Assembly (NCBI GenBank): GCA_947365245.1
Contig: CANAWG010000008.1
Coordinates: forward strand, 57,944 to 121,943
From: an uncultured Oscillibacter sp.
GTDB taxonomy: Bacteria > Bacillota > Clostridia > Oscillospirales > Oscillospiraceae
Direction of reading: 5' to 3'
Length of the DNA stretch: 64,000 bases
Positions 26,785 to 35,398 of the stretch are shown here, in pieces (within the stretch, counting starts at the first letter, position 1; the number at the start of each line of letters is the position of its first letter). Below the pieces are notes generated by a model. The model had not been told where the DNA came from. It did not search any database and saw only the letters and a program-made list of their open reading frames with translations. Both the position numbers and the translations under genes were made by a program.

Positions 26785-28026
26785 TCACGGCGCGGAGGGG
26801 CCCCACTTCAAAATCTCGTCGGGGAACACGACGCCGGAATCCGCGAGGAGCGCCTCAATGTCCTCCTGCGTCAAACCGTTTCGCCAGCACTCGTTTCCGC
26901 CCGTGTACTGCCCGTTTTGGAAGGGGCCCTTGTAGTAGGAGTAGGCGGATTGATCCTCGTTTTTCTTTCCGATCATCCACGCGTCCCCGGAGGCGTCGTC
27001 AAACACCCCGTTTTTGAAAGAACCCGCGTAGAGCGTTCGGATGAGCCCGCTGTCAAAGTATTTTACCATGTACGCCGTGCCGGTGGCGTCGTTGAATTTT
27101 CCGTCTGAGGTCATCCCGCGGTAATACCCCTCGATCCCCGTCCGGAGGCGCTTGGAAAATCCGTCCACCGTGATGATATCCCCGGTCCCCACGTCCTCCG
27201 GCTCCGGGATCGTCAGGAGGGGCTCCTCCCGGAAACAGTGCCACGTCTCCCCCCGGCTGAAGCCGTCTTCCACAACGCGGTCCGAGATTACCCAGATGGG
27301 CCGCCCGCCGGTGGTGGTGTCCGGGAACACCTGCTTGCAGCTTCGCAGCCTGCCGTCGTCGTACACGGCGTCCGTGATCAGCTCCAGCTCTCCGCGGCGG
27401 TAGATGTTCACCACGCAGTTTCCGTCCCAGTGGTCGTTTTCATTAAACTGGCCGTAAAAATAGCCGTTCTTGCCGCCGTCCCGGTAGGGCAGCAGGAGCT
27501 TCAGGTCCAGCAGCTCCTGGGAGGTGTACTCCGTTCCGCTGCCGCTGCGGGCCACGACGCGGGTGATGGTGGGCCCCTCGTCCTGGCAGATGCTGTTTTT
27601 ATTTCCAAGGCCGGCGGAGATCTGCCGGGAGTACTCCCCGGACGCCTCCAGGTGCAGATCCTTCAGCAAGAGGGAATACAGGGTGTCCAGCCGGTCTCCC
27701 AGGCGGTCGATCCCGCCGCGCAGCTCCTCTTTGCCATCCGAGAGGTCCTGCCTGACGCTCTCAATGTCATCTCCCAGTCCGGGGATCGTCTCCTCCCGCA
27801 TAGTCGTGATTCCATCTTCAACGGTTTTCATGCGGTCCGGCAGGGTGAAGAAACCTTTGACGAGGCCAACGGCCGCGATGATCGCCGCCGCAAGCACCGC
27901 GCCGGCAACGGCGGAGGCGGTGTTCCAGCGAAAATCAGACAATCTTTTCTTTTTCTCCGCAGTGTCTCTCTGTGCATCAGGTCCCTGGAAAAGGACCACC
28001 TTGCCCTCTTTTGGATCGTCAGCCAT
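26785..28026 (-). CDS. membrane-anchored MORN-like repeat protein
   Basis: A 413-residue protein with a short cytoplasmic N-terminus, one membrane helix (about 36-58) and a coiled coil (about 62-120). The C-terminal half holds repeated aromatic-Gly units resembling MORN motifs (GYFYGQFNENDHWDG, GYYRGMTSDGKFND, LYAGSFKNGVFDD, YYKGPFQNGQYTGG). MORN repeats mediate membrane or protein contacts. The start at 28026 is preferred because the promoter -10 at 28061-28066 covers the upstream ATG at 28062. Function unknown. Confidence 0.7.
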   Translation of the reverse strand: MADDPKEGKVVLFQGPDAQRDTAEKKKRLSDFRWNTASAVAGAVLAAAIIAAVGLVKGFFTLPDRMKTVEDGITTMREETIPGLGDDIESVRQDLSDGKEELRGGIDRLGDRLDTLYSLLLKDLHLEASGEYSRQISAGLGNKNSICQDEGPTITRVVARSGSGTEYTSQELLDLKLLLPYRDGGKNGYFYGQFNENDHWDGNCVVNIYRRGELELITDAVYDDGRLRSCKQVFPDTTTGGRPIWVISDRVVEDGFSRGETWHCFREEPLLTIPEPEDVGTGDIITVDGFSKRLRTGIEGYYRGMTSDGKFNDATGTAYMVKYFDSGLIRTLYAGSFKNGVFDDASGDAWMIGKKNEDQSAYSYYKGPFQNGQYTGGNECWRNGLTQEDIEALLADSGVVFPDEILKWGPSAP

Positions 28027-28060
28027 AGGCGGAAGCCCTCTTTTTTCTGTATTTGACAAC

Positions 28061-28089
28061 ATTTTACATGCCTCCCGCCCAATTGTCAA
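28061..28089 (-). promoter_or_regulatory. consensus promoter of the MORN-like gene
   Basis: On the minus strand TTGACA (complement of 28084-28089), 17 bp, TAAAAT (complement of 28061-28066). Confidence 0.75.
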
Positions 28090-28243
28090 TCCCGCGGCGC
28101 GCCGGCGCCGGATTTTCGGCGGAGCCCGCCACCGCGGATTCTCCGCCCAGTCTACCCCCGCCCGGCCGCGGATTTTGCGGGGAAATGGCGGCGGGCTTTT
28201 CCGGGGCGCACGCTCCGCGGGCGGGTGAAATGCGCGGCCGCAC

Positions 28244-28272
28244 TTGCGGTCCGGCGGGATCGGGTATACAAT
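28244..28272 (+). promoter_or_regulatory. promoter of the gene at 28307
   Basis: TTGCGG (28244-28249), 17 bp, TACAAT (28267-28272). Confidence 0.5.
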
Positions 28273-28306
28273 GGAACAATCTGAAGGATCACGGGAGGGA
28301 TGCCGG

Positions 28307-28885
28307 ATGTCCAGACACACCAGCCCCTATGAGCTGTACGCCAAATTTGTCCTGGAGACCCTGTACGCGGACCGGTACGGGACGCTGCTCCTGCGGGACC
28401 GGCCGGACCTCCAGACCGCGGACGGAGCGTGCGGCGTCGAGGTCACCTCGGTGAACGGGGAGGCCTTTGAGCGCCTGGTGACGGAGATCGCCGCGAGCAA
28501 ACCCTGTCAGGCGCCCTCGGACCGGATCCTGGAGCTGTGCGCCAAGTGCGGCATCGAGTACCACGCCTGGCGGACCTTTGTTATCAACCCCCTGCCGGCG
28601 GCGGGCTTTCTCGAGCCCTTCCGCAAAAAGCTGAGGAAGCTGAACGCCGGGTACGACTTCCTGGGGCGCTACGACCTCTTCATGTACTCCGACCGGCACA
28701 CGCTGGAGGACTATGAGCTGGAGCCGCTGCTGGCGTCTCTGTGCGAGGAGAACCGGGCCCCCATCTCCTATCTCTATGTCTACATCGACGCCGGCGGGAG
28801 ACTGGTCTGCTTCGACCTGGCCCGGGGCGCCTTTGAGGTCTGCTCCACAAGGGAGCTGCGGAGGAAGCTGCCGCCGGACCCGTGA
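28307..28885 (+). CDS. hypothetical protein with possible PD-(D/E)xK-like core
   Basis: A 192-residue protein. RDRPDLQTADGACGVEVTSV has an Asp followed by a strand ending Val-Glu-Val, the arrangement of PD-(D/E)xK nuclease-fold proteins, though the usual Lys is replaced by Thr. The remainder is mixed alpha/beta with a Tyr-rich strand (ISYLYVYIDAGGRLVCF). The start at 28307 has GGGAGGG 8 nt upstream and follows the promoter at 28244. Nuclease activity is only a guess. Confidence 0.6.
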   Translation: MSRHTSPYELYAKFVLETLYADRYGTLLLRDRPDLQTADGACGVEVTSVNGEAFERLVTEIAASKPCQAPSDRILELCAKCGIEYHAWRTFVINPLPAAGFLEPFRKKLRKLNAGYDFLGRYDLFMYSDRHTLEDYELEPLLASLCEENRAPISYLYVYIDAGGRLVCFDLARGAFEVCSTRELRRKLPPDP

Positions 28886-28972
28886 CCCCGGGCCGCCGGC
28901 ATATCCGTCAACACGGGCCGCCCCGCCTCCGCGGAGCGGCCTGTGTCCTTGTCGGGAGCGAGGCCGAAAAGA

Positions 28973-28997
28973 GCGCCCCGCCAAACGGCGGGGCGCG
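28973..28997. terminator. GC hairpin between convergent genes
   Basis: GCGCCCCGCC-AAAC-GGCGGGGCGC between the 28307 gene and the LysR gene stop. Confidence 0.55.
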
Positions 28998-29004
28998 GGA
29001 GCCC

Positions 29005-29895
29005 TTACGCCCGCTCCGACTGCACCGCCCGGATGAACCGCGCCACCTCCTCCGTGGGCTCCAGGGCGTACAGCAGCCCGTAGGGCAGGGAGTAGTCCCA
29101 GTCCACCGGAATACTGACCAGCGCCGGGTGGACCTCCTGCCAGCAGTCCAGAATCAGCAGCACGTTCCCCGTCTGGGCGCAGCGGTTGAACACGGAGATG
29201 TCGTAAAAGCGGGGGGTGTCCTCAATCCGGATGGCCGGGTGGTCCCGGGTGAGATCCGCGCGGATGCGGTCGTTGTTGGCGGAGTCCCCCGCCTTGACCA
29301 TCATCAGCGTCTCGCCGTAGAGGTCGGAGATCTCCAGCCGCTCCCGCCCCGCCAGGCGGTGGTCCCGGGAGACGGCCACCATCTTTTTGCAGCGGCCCAG
29401 GGGCAGCAGCCTGCACTTGTCCATCCACAATTTCGAATCGCACACCGCCATCAAAAAGTCGAACTTCTCCCCCAGGGCCCCGATCTCCCCCAGGATGCCG
29501 TCGTGGTCGTCCTCAAAGGGCGCCAGCTGGAGCTTGTAGTCCGGGAACTGCCGGCCCACCCGGTACCACAGGTCCATAAAGGGCCGGGCGGGATTCAGGA
29601 GGGACGTGCCCACCCGGAAGACGCGGCCGCCCGCCTCCAGGCAGCGGCGGGCGCTGTCCACGGAGCGCCTGGAGTAGTCGAAGAGGAATTTGGCGTCCTT
29701 GTAGATCACCTCCCCGGAGGGCGTCAGGCGGACGCCCTGGGGCGTCCGCTCCAGCAGCCGGAGCCCCAGGTGCTCCTCCAGGGCGTTGATCTGCTTCATC
29801 ACCGCCGTGGGGGAGATGAACAGCTTTTCCGCCGCCTTGGTGAAGCTGCCGCAGTCCGCGGCGCAGACAAAGGCCTTCAGCAGGGGATTGAACAT
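29005..29895 (-). CDS. LysR-family transcriptional regulator
   Basis: A 296-residue regulator with the LysR winged helix (FVCAADCGSFTKAAEKLFIS, TAVMKQINALEEHLGLRLLE, LTPSGEVIYKDAK) and a C-terminal effector domain. The start at 29895 has AAAGGAGG 7-8 nt upstream. It diverges from a flavodoxin/CMD-cupin operon. A LysR-type dyad lies just upstream of its own start. The likely target is that neighbouring operon. Confidence 0.9.
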   Translation of the reverse strand: MFNPLLKAFVCAADCGSFTKAAEKLFISPTAVMKQINALEEHLGLRLLERTPQGVRLTPSGEVIYKDAKFLFDYSRRSVDSARRCLEAGGRVFRVGTSLLNPARPFMDLWYRVGRQFPDYKLQLAPFEDDHDGILGEIGALGEKFDFLMAVCDSKLWMDKCRLLPLGRCKKMVAVSRDHRLAGRERLEISDLYGETLMMVKAGDSANNDRIRADLTRDHPAIRIEDTPRFYDISVFNRCAQTGNVLLILDCWQEVHPALVSIPVDWDYSLPYGLLYALEPTEEVARFIRAVQSERA

Positions 29896-29912
29896 GGAAG
29901 CGCCTCCTTTCT

Positions 29913-29963
29913 GTATCAATTTTTAGTTGATACCAGACTAACATACAGGAGATTCCCGGTCAA
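29913..29963 (-). promoter_or_regulatory. LysR promoter and GTATCAA-N7-TTGATAC operator
   Basis: GTATCAA at 29913-29919 and TTGATAC at 29927-29933 form a perfect dyad of the T-N11-A type. On the minus strand TTGACC (complement of 29958-29963), 17 bp, TAGTCT (complement of 29935-29940) places the dyad at the start of transcription, suiting autorepression. Confidence 0.6.
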
Positions 29964-30010
29964 GAGGAAAAGGGATATGCTGGAGGCAGAGACGGAAAGG
30001 AGGAATTTCC

Positions 30011-30523
30011 ATGGCATCCATGATCGCGTATTTCTCCCGGCGGGGGGAGAACTATGTCAGCGGGACCCTCAGGGAGCTGGCCGTGGGCAACACCGAGACG
30101 GCGGCGGGCATGATCCGGGAGTTGACGGGCGCGGCGCTCTTTCCCATCGAGCCGGTACAGGCCTACTCCCCGCGCTATAACGACTGCATCGCCCAGGCCC
30201 AGGCGGACCAGCGCCGGGACGCCCGGCCGGAGCTGAAGCGCTACCCGGAGAGCCTGGAGGGGTACGACACCATCTATCTGGGCTACCCCAACTACTGGGG
30301 CACCATGCCCATGTGCTTGTTCACCTTTTTGGAGCACTTCGACTTTACCGGCAAGACCATTCTCCCCTTCTGCACCCACGAGGGCAGCGGCCTGGGCCGC
30401 AGCGAGGCCGACATCAAACGCCTCTGCCCGGGGGCGGAGGTGAGAAAGGGGCTGGCGCTCTACGGGGGGAGCGTCCAAAACGCAAAACCGGCCATCGCCA
30501 GGTGGCTGGAGGAGAATCGCTGA
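30011..30523 (+). CDS. flavodoxin-family protein
   Basis: A 170-residue FMN-binding electron carrier or reductase. The N-terminus MASMIAYFSRRGENY replaces the usual phosphate loop, with LGYPNYWGTMPM and PFCTHEGSGLGRS as in the flavodoxin_4 type. AAAGGAGG is 8 nt before the ATG. It is followed after 18 bp by a CMD-cupin gene and is divergent from a LysR regulator, a common arrangement for NAD(P)H-flavin detoxification genes. Confidence 0.85.
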   Translation: MASMIAYFSRRGENYVSGTLRELAVGNTETAAGMIRELTGAALFPIEPVQAYSPRYNDCIAQAQADQRRDARPELKRYPESLEGYDTIYLGYPNYWGTMPMCLFTFLEHFDFTGKTILPFCTHEGSGLGRSEADIKRLCPGAEVRKGLALYGGSVQNAKPAIARWLEENR

Positions 30524-30541
30524 AAAAAGGAGGAAAAGAAG

Positions 30542-31288
30542 ATGATTAAGCAGACGGCGGGCCGGGACAGCCTGGGGGAGTTCGCCCCCAAGTTCGCCCA
30601 GCTCAATGACGATATTCTCTTTGGCGAGGTGTGGAACCGGGAGGGGCTGTCCCCGAAGCTCCGGTCCATCCTCACCGTCTCCGCCCTGGTGAGCAAGGGG
30701 CTGGTGGACAGCTCGTTCCGGCACCACCTGCTCTTCGCCCGGCAAAACGGCGTCACCAAGGCCGAGATGGCGGAGATCCTCACCCACCTGGCCTTCTACG
30801 CCGGGTGGCCCAACGCCTGGGCGGCGTTCCGCATGGCGGTGGAGGTCTACGGAGAAGACGAAGGGAAAGACGGCGGCCTCTTCGGCCTGGGCGCGCCCAA
30901 CGACGCCTACGCCCGGTATTTCACCGGAAACTCCTACCTCAAGCCCCTGACGGACCCCGGCGAGACGATGTTCCTCGCCAACGTCACCTTTGAGCCCGGG
31001 TGCCGGAACCACTGGCACATCCACCACGCCTCCGCCGGCGGCGGGCAGATCCTCCTCTGCACCGACGGCCGGGGCTGGTATCAGGCGTGGGGCGGGGAGG
31101 CCCGGGCGCTGCGGCCCGGCGACGTGGTGTACATCCCCGCCGGGGTGAAGCACTGGCACGGCGCGGCGGCGGACAGCTGGTTCTCCCACGTGGCCTTTGA
31201 GGCCCCGGGGCGGGACTGCTCCAACGAGTGGTGCGAGGCGGTGAGCGACGCGGAGTACCGGAGCCTCGCCGCTCCCTCTCAGGCGTAA
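30542..31288 (+). CDS. carboxymuconolactone decarboxylase-like/cupin fusion
   Basis: A 248-residue two-domain protein. Residues 10-100 match the CMD/AhpD-like helical fold (SPKLRSILTVSALVSKG, EILTHLAFYAGWPNAWAA) without the CxxC of AhpD. Residues 130-235 are a cupin with NHWHIHHA, LRPGDVVYIPAGVKHWHG and conserved His ligands. Such fusions appear beside flavodoxins and LysR or MerR regulators; the reaction is not established. It is the second gene of the operon starting at 30011. Confidence 0.85.
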   Translation: MIKQTAGRDSLGEFAPKFAQLNDDILFGEVWNREGLSPKLRSILTVSALVSKGLVDSSFRHHLLFARQNGVTKAEMAEILTHLAFYAGWPNAWAAFRMAVEVYGEDEGKDGGLFGLGAPNDAYARYFTGNSYLKPLTDPGETMFLANVTFEPGCRNHWHIHHASAGGGQILLCTDGRGWYQAWGGEARALRPGDVVYIPAGVKHWHGAAADSWFSHVAFEAPGRDCSNEWCEAVSDAEYRSLAAPSQA

Positions 31289-31292
31289 ATCA

Positions 31293-31329
31293 AAATTCCC
31301 TCCCGGCCCAGCGGGCCGGGAGGGAATTT
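31293..31329. terminator. bidirectional terminator
   Basis: AAATTCCCTCCCGGCCC and its complement form a 17-bp stem with A and T runs on each side. Confidence 0.85.
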
Positions 31330-31368
31330 CGTGTATGCGGGAGCTTCGGGGAGGAGAGAACGCGGCGG

Positions 31369-31968
31369 TCACGGCTCCGTAATCATGCCGATGCCCGTAT
31401 CCAGCGTCTCCCGGTCGATGGCGCCGGTTGCCTGGGCAACCCCGTACCCCTCCGCGTCAATAAACAGCGTGGTGGGGAGGGCGTATACGCCGTAGGCGCC
31501 GGCGGCGTCGCCGTCCAGATCGTAGAACACCGGGAAAGCGTAGCCCTTTTCGTCGATGAAGGACGACGCCGTCTCCAGGGATTCGGAATCGAAGGTCATG
31601 TTCACCATCAGAAACTGGATCTCCTCCCCCAGCTCCCCATAGGCCTTGTCGAAGTCGGGCATCTCGCTCTGGCAGGGGCCGCACCAGCTGGCCCAGAAGT
31701 TGAGAACCACCGGCTTTCCCGCAAAGTCGGACAGGCGGACGGGGTTTTTGTCCCGGTCGTATACCGTGAAATCGGGGGCCGGGATCCGCTCCGGCCGGGT
31801 CTCGCCGCCGGCTTCTCCGGCGTCCTCCCCCGCCTGGGGCCCGTCCTGGGCCGCCGCCAGCTGCTCCGGGGGCGCTTTCCGGCTCAGCCTGCCGTAGAGG
31901 ACCCGGGCGCCGCCCAGCAAAAGGGCGAAAGCAAGCAGCAAAATGAGCAGCGTTCTGAGCTTTTTCAT
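31369..31968 (-). CDS. TlpA-like thiol:disulfide oxidoreductase, membrane-anchored
   Basis: A 199-residue extracytoplasmic thioredoxin-fold protein. It has an N-terminal membrane anchor (about residues 4-22), a linker, then VLNFWASWCGPCQSEMP and the cis-Pro in YALPTTLFID. It takes electrons from CcdA to reduce exported proteins or peroxides. The ATG at 31968 overlaps the ccdA stop (ATGA). Confidence 0.92.
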   Translation of the reverse strand: MKKLRTLLILLLAFALLLGGARVLYGRLSRKAPPEQLAAAQDGPQAGEDAGEAGGETRPERIPAPDFTVYDRDKNPVRLSDFAGKPVVLNFWASWCGPCQSEMPDFDKAYGELGEEIQFLMVNMTFDSESLETASSFIDEKGYAFPVFYDLDGDAAGAYGVYALPTTLFIDAEGYGVAQATGAIDRETLDTGIGMITEP

Positions 31969-32639
31969 AGCGCCTCCCAACTGAGCAGGCTGAGCAGCTG
32001 CCCAAACAGTCCCGTGGCCATCAGCAGGCCCATGAGGACCAGCAGAATGCCGCTGACGCGGTTGATGATCCCGTAGTGGCGTTTGACCCAGTCAAAGGTG
32101 GATTTCAGATATCCGATCAAGCCGGCGCTGAGGAGAAAGGGGATCCCAAGGCCCAGGGAGTAGGCCAGTAGCATCAGCGTCCCCTCCGCCGCGTGGCCCC
32201 GCTGGGAGGCCAGCATCAGCGCCGAGCCCAAAAACGCCCCCACACAGGGCGTCCAGCCCACGGAGAACACCACGCCGAACAGCGCCGCGGAGAAAAAGCC
32301 CATGCCGCCCGCGCTCACGGTGCGGCGGCTCCCGCGGAAGAGGTTCGCTTTCCAAACGCCCAGGAAGTTGAGGCCGAAAAGGACCACCACCAGGCCGGAG
32401 ACCAGGTTGACGGCGCTCTGGTACTCCCGCAGAAAGCCGCCCACCGTTCCGGCCAGGGCGCCCATGGCGGTGAAGACGGCGGTAAAGCCCAGGACGAAGC
32501 CCAGGGCGCCGGTCAGCGTCTTTCCCGCGCCGCCCGCGCCGCCGCCGGCGAAGTAGGAGATGTAGATGGGGAGCATGGGCAGCAGGCAGGGGGAGAGGAA
32601 CGTGATGATCCCCTCCAGAAATGAAATTGCGTATTGCAT
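31965..32639 (-). CDS. ccdA: CcdA-type membrane thiol reductase
   Basis: A 224-residue, six-helix membrane protein that carries electrons from cytoplasmic thioredoxin across the membrane. The two redox Cys lie in FLSPCLLPMLP and VGWTPCVGAFLG. The start at 32639 has AAAGGAG 10 nt upstream. The thioredoxin at 38,284 is a likely donor, and both promoters share the same operator. Confidence 0.93.
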   Translation of the reverse strand: MQYAISFLEGIITFLSPCLLPMLPIYISYFAGGGAGGAGKTLTGALGFVLGFTAVFTAMGALAGTVGGFLREYQSAVNLVSGLVVVLFGLNFLGVWKANLFRGSRRTVSAGGMGFFSAALFGVVFSVGWTPCVGAFLGSALMLASQRGHAAEGTLMLLAYSLGLGIPFLLSAGLIGYLKSTFDWVKRHYGIINRVSGILLVLMGLLMATGLFGQLLSLLSWEAL

Positions 32640-32692
32640 ATTCCGCCGCACTCCTTTCCGCTTCTTCCAGGCGGGAATGTTCTCACGGTCCC

Positions 32693-32738
32693 AGTATACC
32701 CGCGGACGGCGGTCCCTTCCGTGACAATATCACAGAGG
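32693..32738 (-). promoter_or_regulatory. ccdA promoter with CRP/FNR-like operator
   Basis: On the minus strand TATACT (complement of 32693-32698) is 17 bp from a poor -35 (CGGAAG). GTGA-N5-TCAC (32721-32733) abuts it, centred about 41 bp before the expected start. The trx operon has the same arrangement at 38623-38668. Confidence 0.6.
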
Positions 32739-32778
32739 ACGGCGGCCCAGCCCGGGGCTCCCGGAGATTTCGCTGAAA

Positions 32779-32810
32779 TGACCGCCTGCCGGTCTCCCGG
32801 CAGGCGGTCA
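32779..32810 (-). terminator. terminator of desulfoferrodoxin gene
   Basis: TGACCGCCTGCCGG-loop-CCGGCAGGCGGTCA, a 14-bp stem after the stop codon; only a short T tract (ATTTC) follows. Confidence 0.6.
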
Positions 32811-32820
32811 TGGTTCCGCG

Positions 32821-33198
32821 TCAGACCTCGGTCATCCACAGGCCGTGGAGGTTGCAGTAGGCGTAGACGGCCACCGCCCTGTCGCCGCCCAGCTGGAACG
32901 TGACGCTGGGGGCCTCGCCGGGCTGGAGGGTCCTGCGCTGGCCGCCGTGCTCCGTCTGGACATAGACCCACTGAATGAAGTGCTCCGGGAGCATGGGGTG
33001 CTCCGCGCTGCCCACGCTGACGGTGAGGGTGCCGCCCTCCGCCTTGACCACGGGCTTGTGCTTTTCGCCGCTGGCCTCCACCGTGTTGGGCTCCAGGACT
33101 TTCATCTTCTGGCCGCAGCACATCATGGGAACGCCGGCGTCGTGGATCACGCCCGCCAGATTGCCGCAGTGCTCACAGAGTAAAAATTTCGCGCTCAT
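32821..33198 (-). CDS. dfx: desulfoferrodoxin (2Fe superoxide reductase)
   Basis: A 125-residue cytoplasmic enzyme that reduces superoxide to peroxide. The desulforedoxin centre is FLLCEHCG plus MMCCGQ. The catalytic centre ligands are in EKHKPVV, EHPMLPEHFIQW and YCNLHGLW. The full two-iron form is present. It sits among thiol and Fe-S genes, consistent with oxygen protection in an anaerobe. Confidence 0.96.
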   Translation of the reverse strand: MSAKFLLCEHCGNLAGVIHDAGVPMMCCGQKMKVLEPNTVEASGEKHKPVVKAEGGTLTVSVGSAEHPMLPEHFIQWVYVQTEHGGQRRTLQPGEAPSVTFQLGGDRAVAVYAYCNLHGLWMTEV

Positions 33199-33256
33199 GG
33201 CTGTATCCTCCCTGTAATGATTGGATTTTTACGGATTTCGCGGTGAAAGACGCCCG

Positions 33257-33616
33257 TCAGTGGCCGCCGCACTCGCCGGCGTGCTGGTGCTCGTGGCAGA
33301 TGGAGCCGGTGGACTTCAGCTCGCCCCGCAGATAGGCCTCCACGGCGGCTTTGGCGTCTCCCTGGGCGCCCAGGATGACCTCCACGCCCCGCTCGTTGAA
33401 GATGTCCACGGCGCCGCCGCCCATGCCGCCGGAGATGATGACCTCCACGCCCATGTCCGCCAGGAAGTTGGGCAGGAAGCCGGGCCGGTGGCCGGGGTTG
33501 GGGACGGACTCCTGGGAGAGGACTTTCCCCTCTCCCGTCTCATAGACGCAGAAGTTCTCGCAGTGGCCGAAGTGGGGCCAGATCTCATTGCCGTTGCAGG
33601 ATACCGCGATTTTCAT
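33257..33616 (-). CDS. NifX/NifB-type Fe-Mo cofactor-binding domain protein
   Basis: A 119-residue single-domain protein. MKIAVSCNGNEIWPHFGHCENF and VIISGGMGGGAVDIFNERG match the dinitrogenase Fe-Mo cofactor domain. The His/Cys-rich tail (ICHEHQHAGECGGH) suggests metal binding. It lies at the end of the operon with two Fe-S P-loop ATPases. No nitrogenase genes are visible, so a general Fe-S or metal cofactor role is more likely. Confidence 0.85.
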   Translation of the reverse strand: MKIAVSCNGNEIWPHFGHCENFCVYETGEGKVLSQESVPNPGHRPGFLPNFLADMGVEVIISGGMGGGAVDIFNERGVEVILGAQGDAKAAVEAYLRGELKSTGSICHEHQHAGECGGH

Positions 33617-33677
33617 AGTGGATTCTCCTTTTCAAAAATAGTGATTTGACTGGAAAGAGCCCTTGGCCGGGGGCCGT

Positions 33678-34577
33678 TCACGGCTCCGGGGCGCCTTGGA
33701 AAGTGGGCTGCGGGGCAAGGTCCAGCAGCCCGCGGACCTCCCGGTAGATCTCCCGCACCGCCCGGCCCGCCGGGCAGTCCGTGTCCGCGACGGAGCGCCC
33801 GCCGTTGGCCGCCTCCGCGGCCAGGGGGTCAAAGGGGATCTTTCCCACAAAGGGGATGCCCCGGACGCGGCAGAATTCCTCGATCTCCGCTGTGTGTTTT
33901 GGGCTGACGTCGTACTTGTTGACGCAGACCGCCAGGCGGGTCTGGAACGTCTCGGCGGTCTTGATGAGCCGCCCCAGATCGCTGACGCCGCTGCCGCTGG
34001 GCTCCGCCACCACCAGCACCAGGTCCATGCCGCTGACGGAGGCGATGACGGGACAGCCGATGCCGGGGGAGCCGTCCACAATGGACAGCTCACACGCCGG
34101 CGCCGCTTTCAGCATGGCCAGCTTCACCTCCGTCACCAGCTTGCCGGAGCTGCCCCGGCCCATTTTCAGCGTGGCGGTGGAGAAGACGGTCTCGTCCCGG
34201 TACAGCTCCCGGGTGCCGGCCAGGTCCCTTTGCAGGGAGACGGCCCTTTCGGGGCAGACCAACGCACAGACGCCGCAGCCCTCACAGGCGTATTCGTTGA
34301 CCGCGGCCCTGCCGTCCCTGACGGCGATGGCCTCAAACCGGCAGTGGGCCTCGCAGCTGCCGCAGCCGGTACATGTTTCCGGGTCCACCGCGGCCTTGTC
34401 GCCGCCGAGGAAGTCGAAGCGCTCCGGCGGGGAGGCGCGGTCCAGGACCAGGTGGAGATTGGGCGCGTCCACGTCGCAGTCGGCCATGGCCCTGGCCCGG
34501 GCCAGCCTCACCAGGGCCGCGGAGACGGTGGTCTTGCCGGTGCCGCCCTTGCCGCTTAAGAGGAGCAGCTTTTTCAT
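33678..34577 (-). CDS. MinD/Mrp-like P-loop ATPase with two 4Fe-4S motifs (copy 2)
   Basis: A 299-residue protein with the deviant Walker A SGKGGTGKTT at the N-terminus. A bacterial ferredoxin insert carries CTGCGSCEAHC and CEGCGVCALVC. The later ATPase motif is DGSPGIGCPVIAS. Such proteins always occur as a tandem pair next to NifX domains and are thought to act in metal-cluster assembly or insertion. The start overlaps the stop of the upstream paralogue (ATGA). Confidence 0.88.
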   Translation of the reverse strand: MKKLLLLSGKGGTGKTTVSAALVRLARARAMADCDVDAPNLHLVLDRASPPERFDFLGGDKAAVDPETCTGCGSCEAHCRFEAIAVRDGRAAVNEYACEGCGVCALVCPERAVSLQRDLAGTRELYRDETVFSTATLKMGRGSSGKLVTEVKLAMLKAAPACELSIVDGSPGIGCPVIASVSGMDLVLVVAEPSGSGVSDLGRLIKTAETFQTRLAVCVNKYDVSPKHTAEIEEFCRVRGIPFVGKIPFDPLAAEAANGGRSVADTDCPAGRAVREIYREVRGLLDLAPQPTFQGAPEP

Positions 34578-35398
34578 AGGCGCCCTCCGATCTTCCCCAG
34601 CAGGGCGCGGAACCGCTCCCCGTAAGCCGGGGACCGCTCCGATGCGATCTGATTGTCCGCCAGCAGCTTTCCCAGCGCCGGGTCCCAGGGGATCTCGTCC
34701 CAGACGGGCAGCCCCCTCTCCCGGCAGTAGGCCTCCAGCGGCGGATAGGGCGCGGCGCGCTTGTTGACGACCACGCCGCAGGGCTTTCGCAGGAGGGACG
34801 CCAGCTCATGGACCATCTGAAAATTGTGAAAACCGAAAGCGGTGGGCTCCGCCGCCAGGACGCAGACGTCCGCGCCTTGAATGCTCTCCAGCACCCCGCA
34901 GGCGCTCCCCGGGGGGCAGTCGATGACCGTCAGTCCCTCCGCCCGCTTCAGCGCCTGATGGATCACGGGGATGCCGGAGGCCTCGCCGGGATGCAGCACG
35001 CCGGTCACCACCCTCACGCCCCCGTGGGTCCCCTCCTCCACCGCGCCAATCTCCCGGGGCGTCTCCCGGACGGCGCTTTCGGGACAGGCCAGGAGGCACC
35101 CGCCGCAGCTGTGGCACACCTCGGGAAACACCGTGGGCGCTCCCTTGATGTAGAGGAGGGCGTGGAAGCGGCAGAACGACACGCACTTCCGGCATCCGGT
35201 GCACTTTTCAGCGTCGAAGGACGGCAGGAGCGTGGAGACCGGCGTGACAGTTATATTCTCCGGTTTCCAGAAGAGCCGCCCGTTGGGCTCCTCCACGTCG
35301 CAGTCGATGTAGACGGCCTGGCCCGCGGCCGACGCCAGATTCACCGCCACAAAGGTCTTGCCCGCGCCGCCCTTGCCGCTTAAAACCGCGATCTTCAT
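34574..35398 (-). CDS. MinD/Mrp-like P-loop ATPase with two 4Fe-4S motifs (copy 1)
   Basis: A 274-residue paralogue of the next gene. Walker A is SGKGGAGKTF, and the ferredoxin insert carries CTGCRKCVSFC and CHSCGGCLLAC. DCPPGSACGVLESI occupies the Walker B/switch region. It overlaps both neighbours by 4 bp, so all are made together, probably as a heterodimeric ATPase. Confidence 0.88.
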   Translation of the reverse strand: MKIAVLSGKGGAGKTFVAVNLASAAGQAVYIDCDVEEPNGRLFWKPENITVTPVSTLLPSFDAEKCTGCRKCVSFCRFHALLYIKGAPTVFPEVCHSCGGCLLACPESAVRETPREIGAVEEGTHGGVRVVTGVLHPGEASGIPVIHQALKRAEGLTVIDCPPGSACGVLESIQGADVCVLAAEPTAFGFHNFQMVHELASLLRKPCGVVVNKRAAPYPPLEAYCRERGLPVWDEIPWDPALGKLLADNQIASERSPAYGERFRALLGKIGGRL

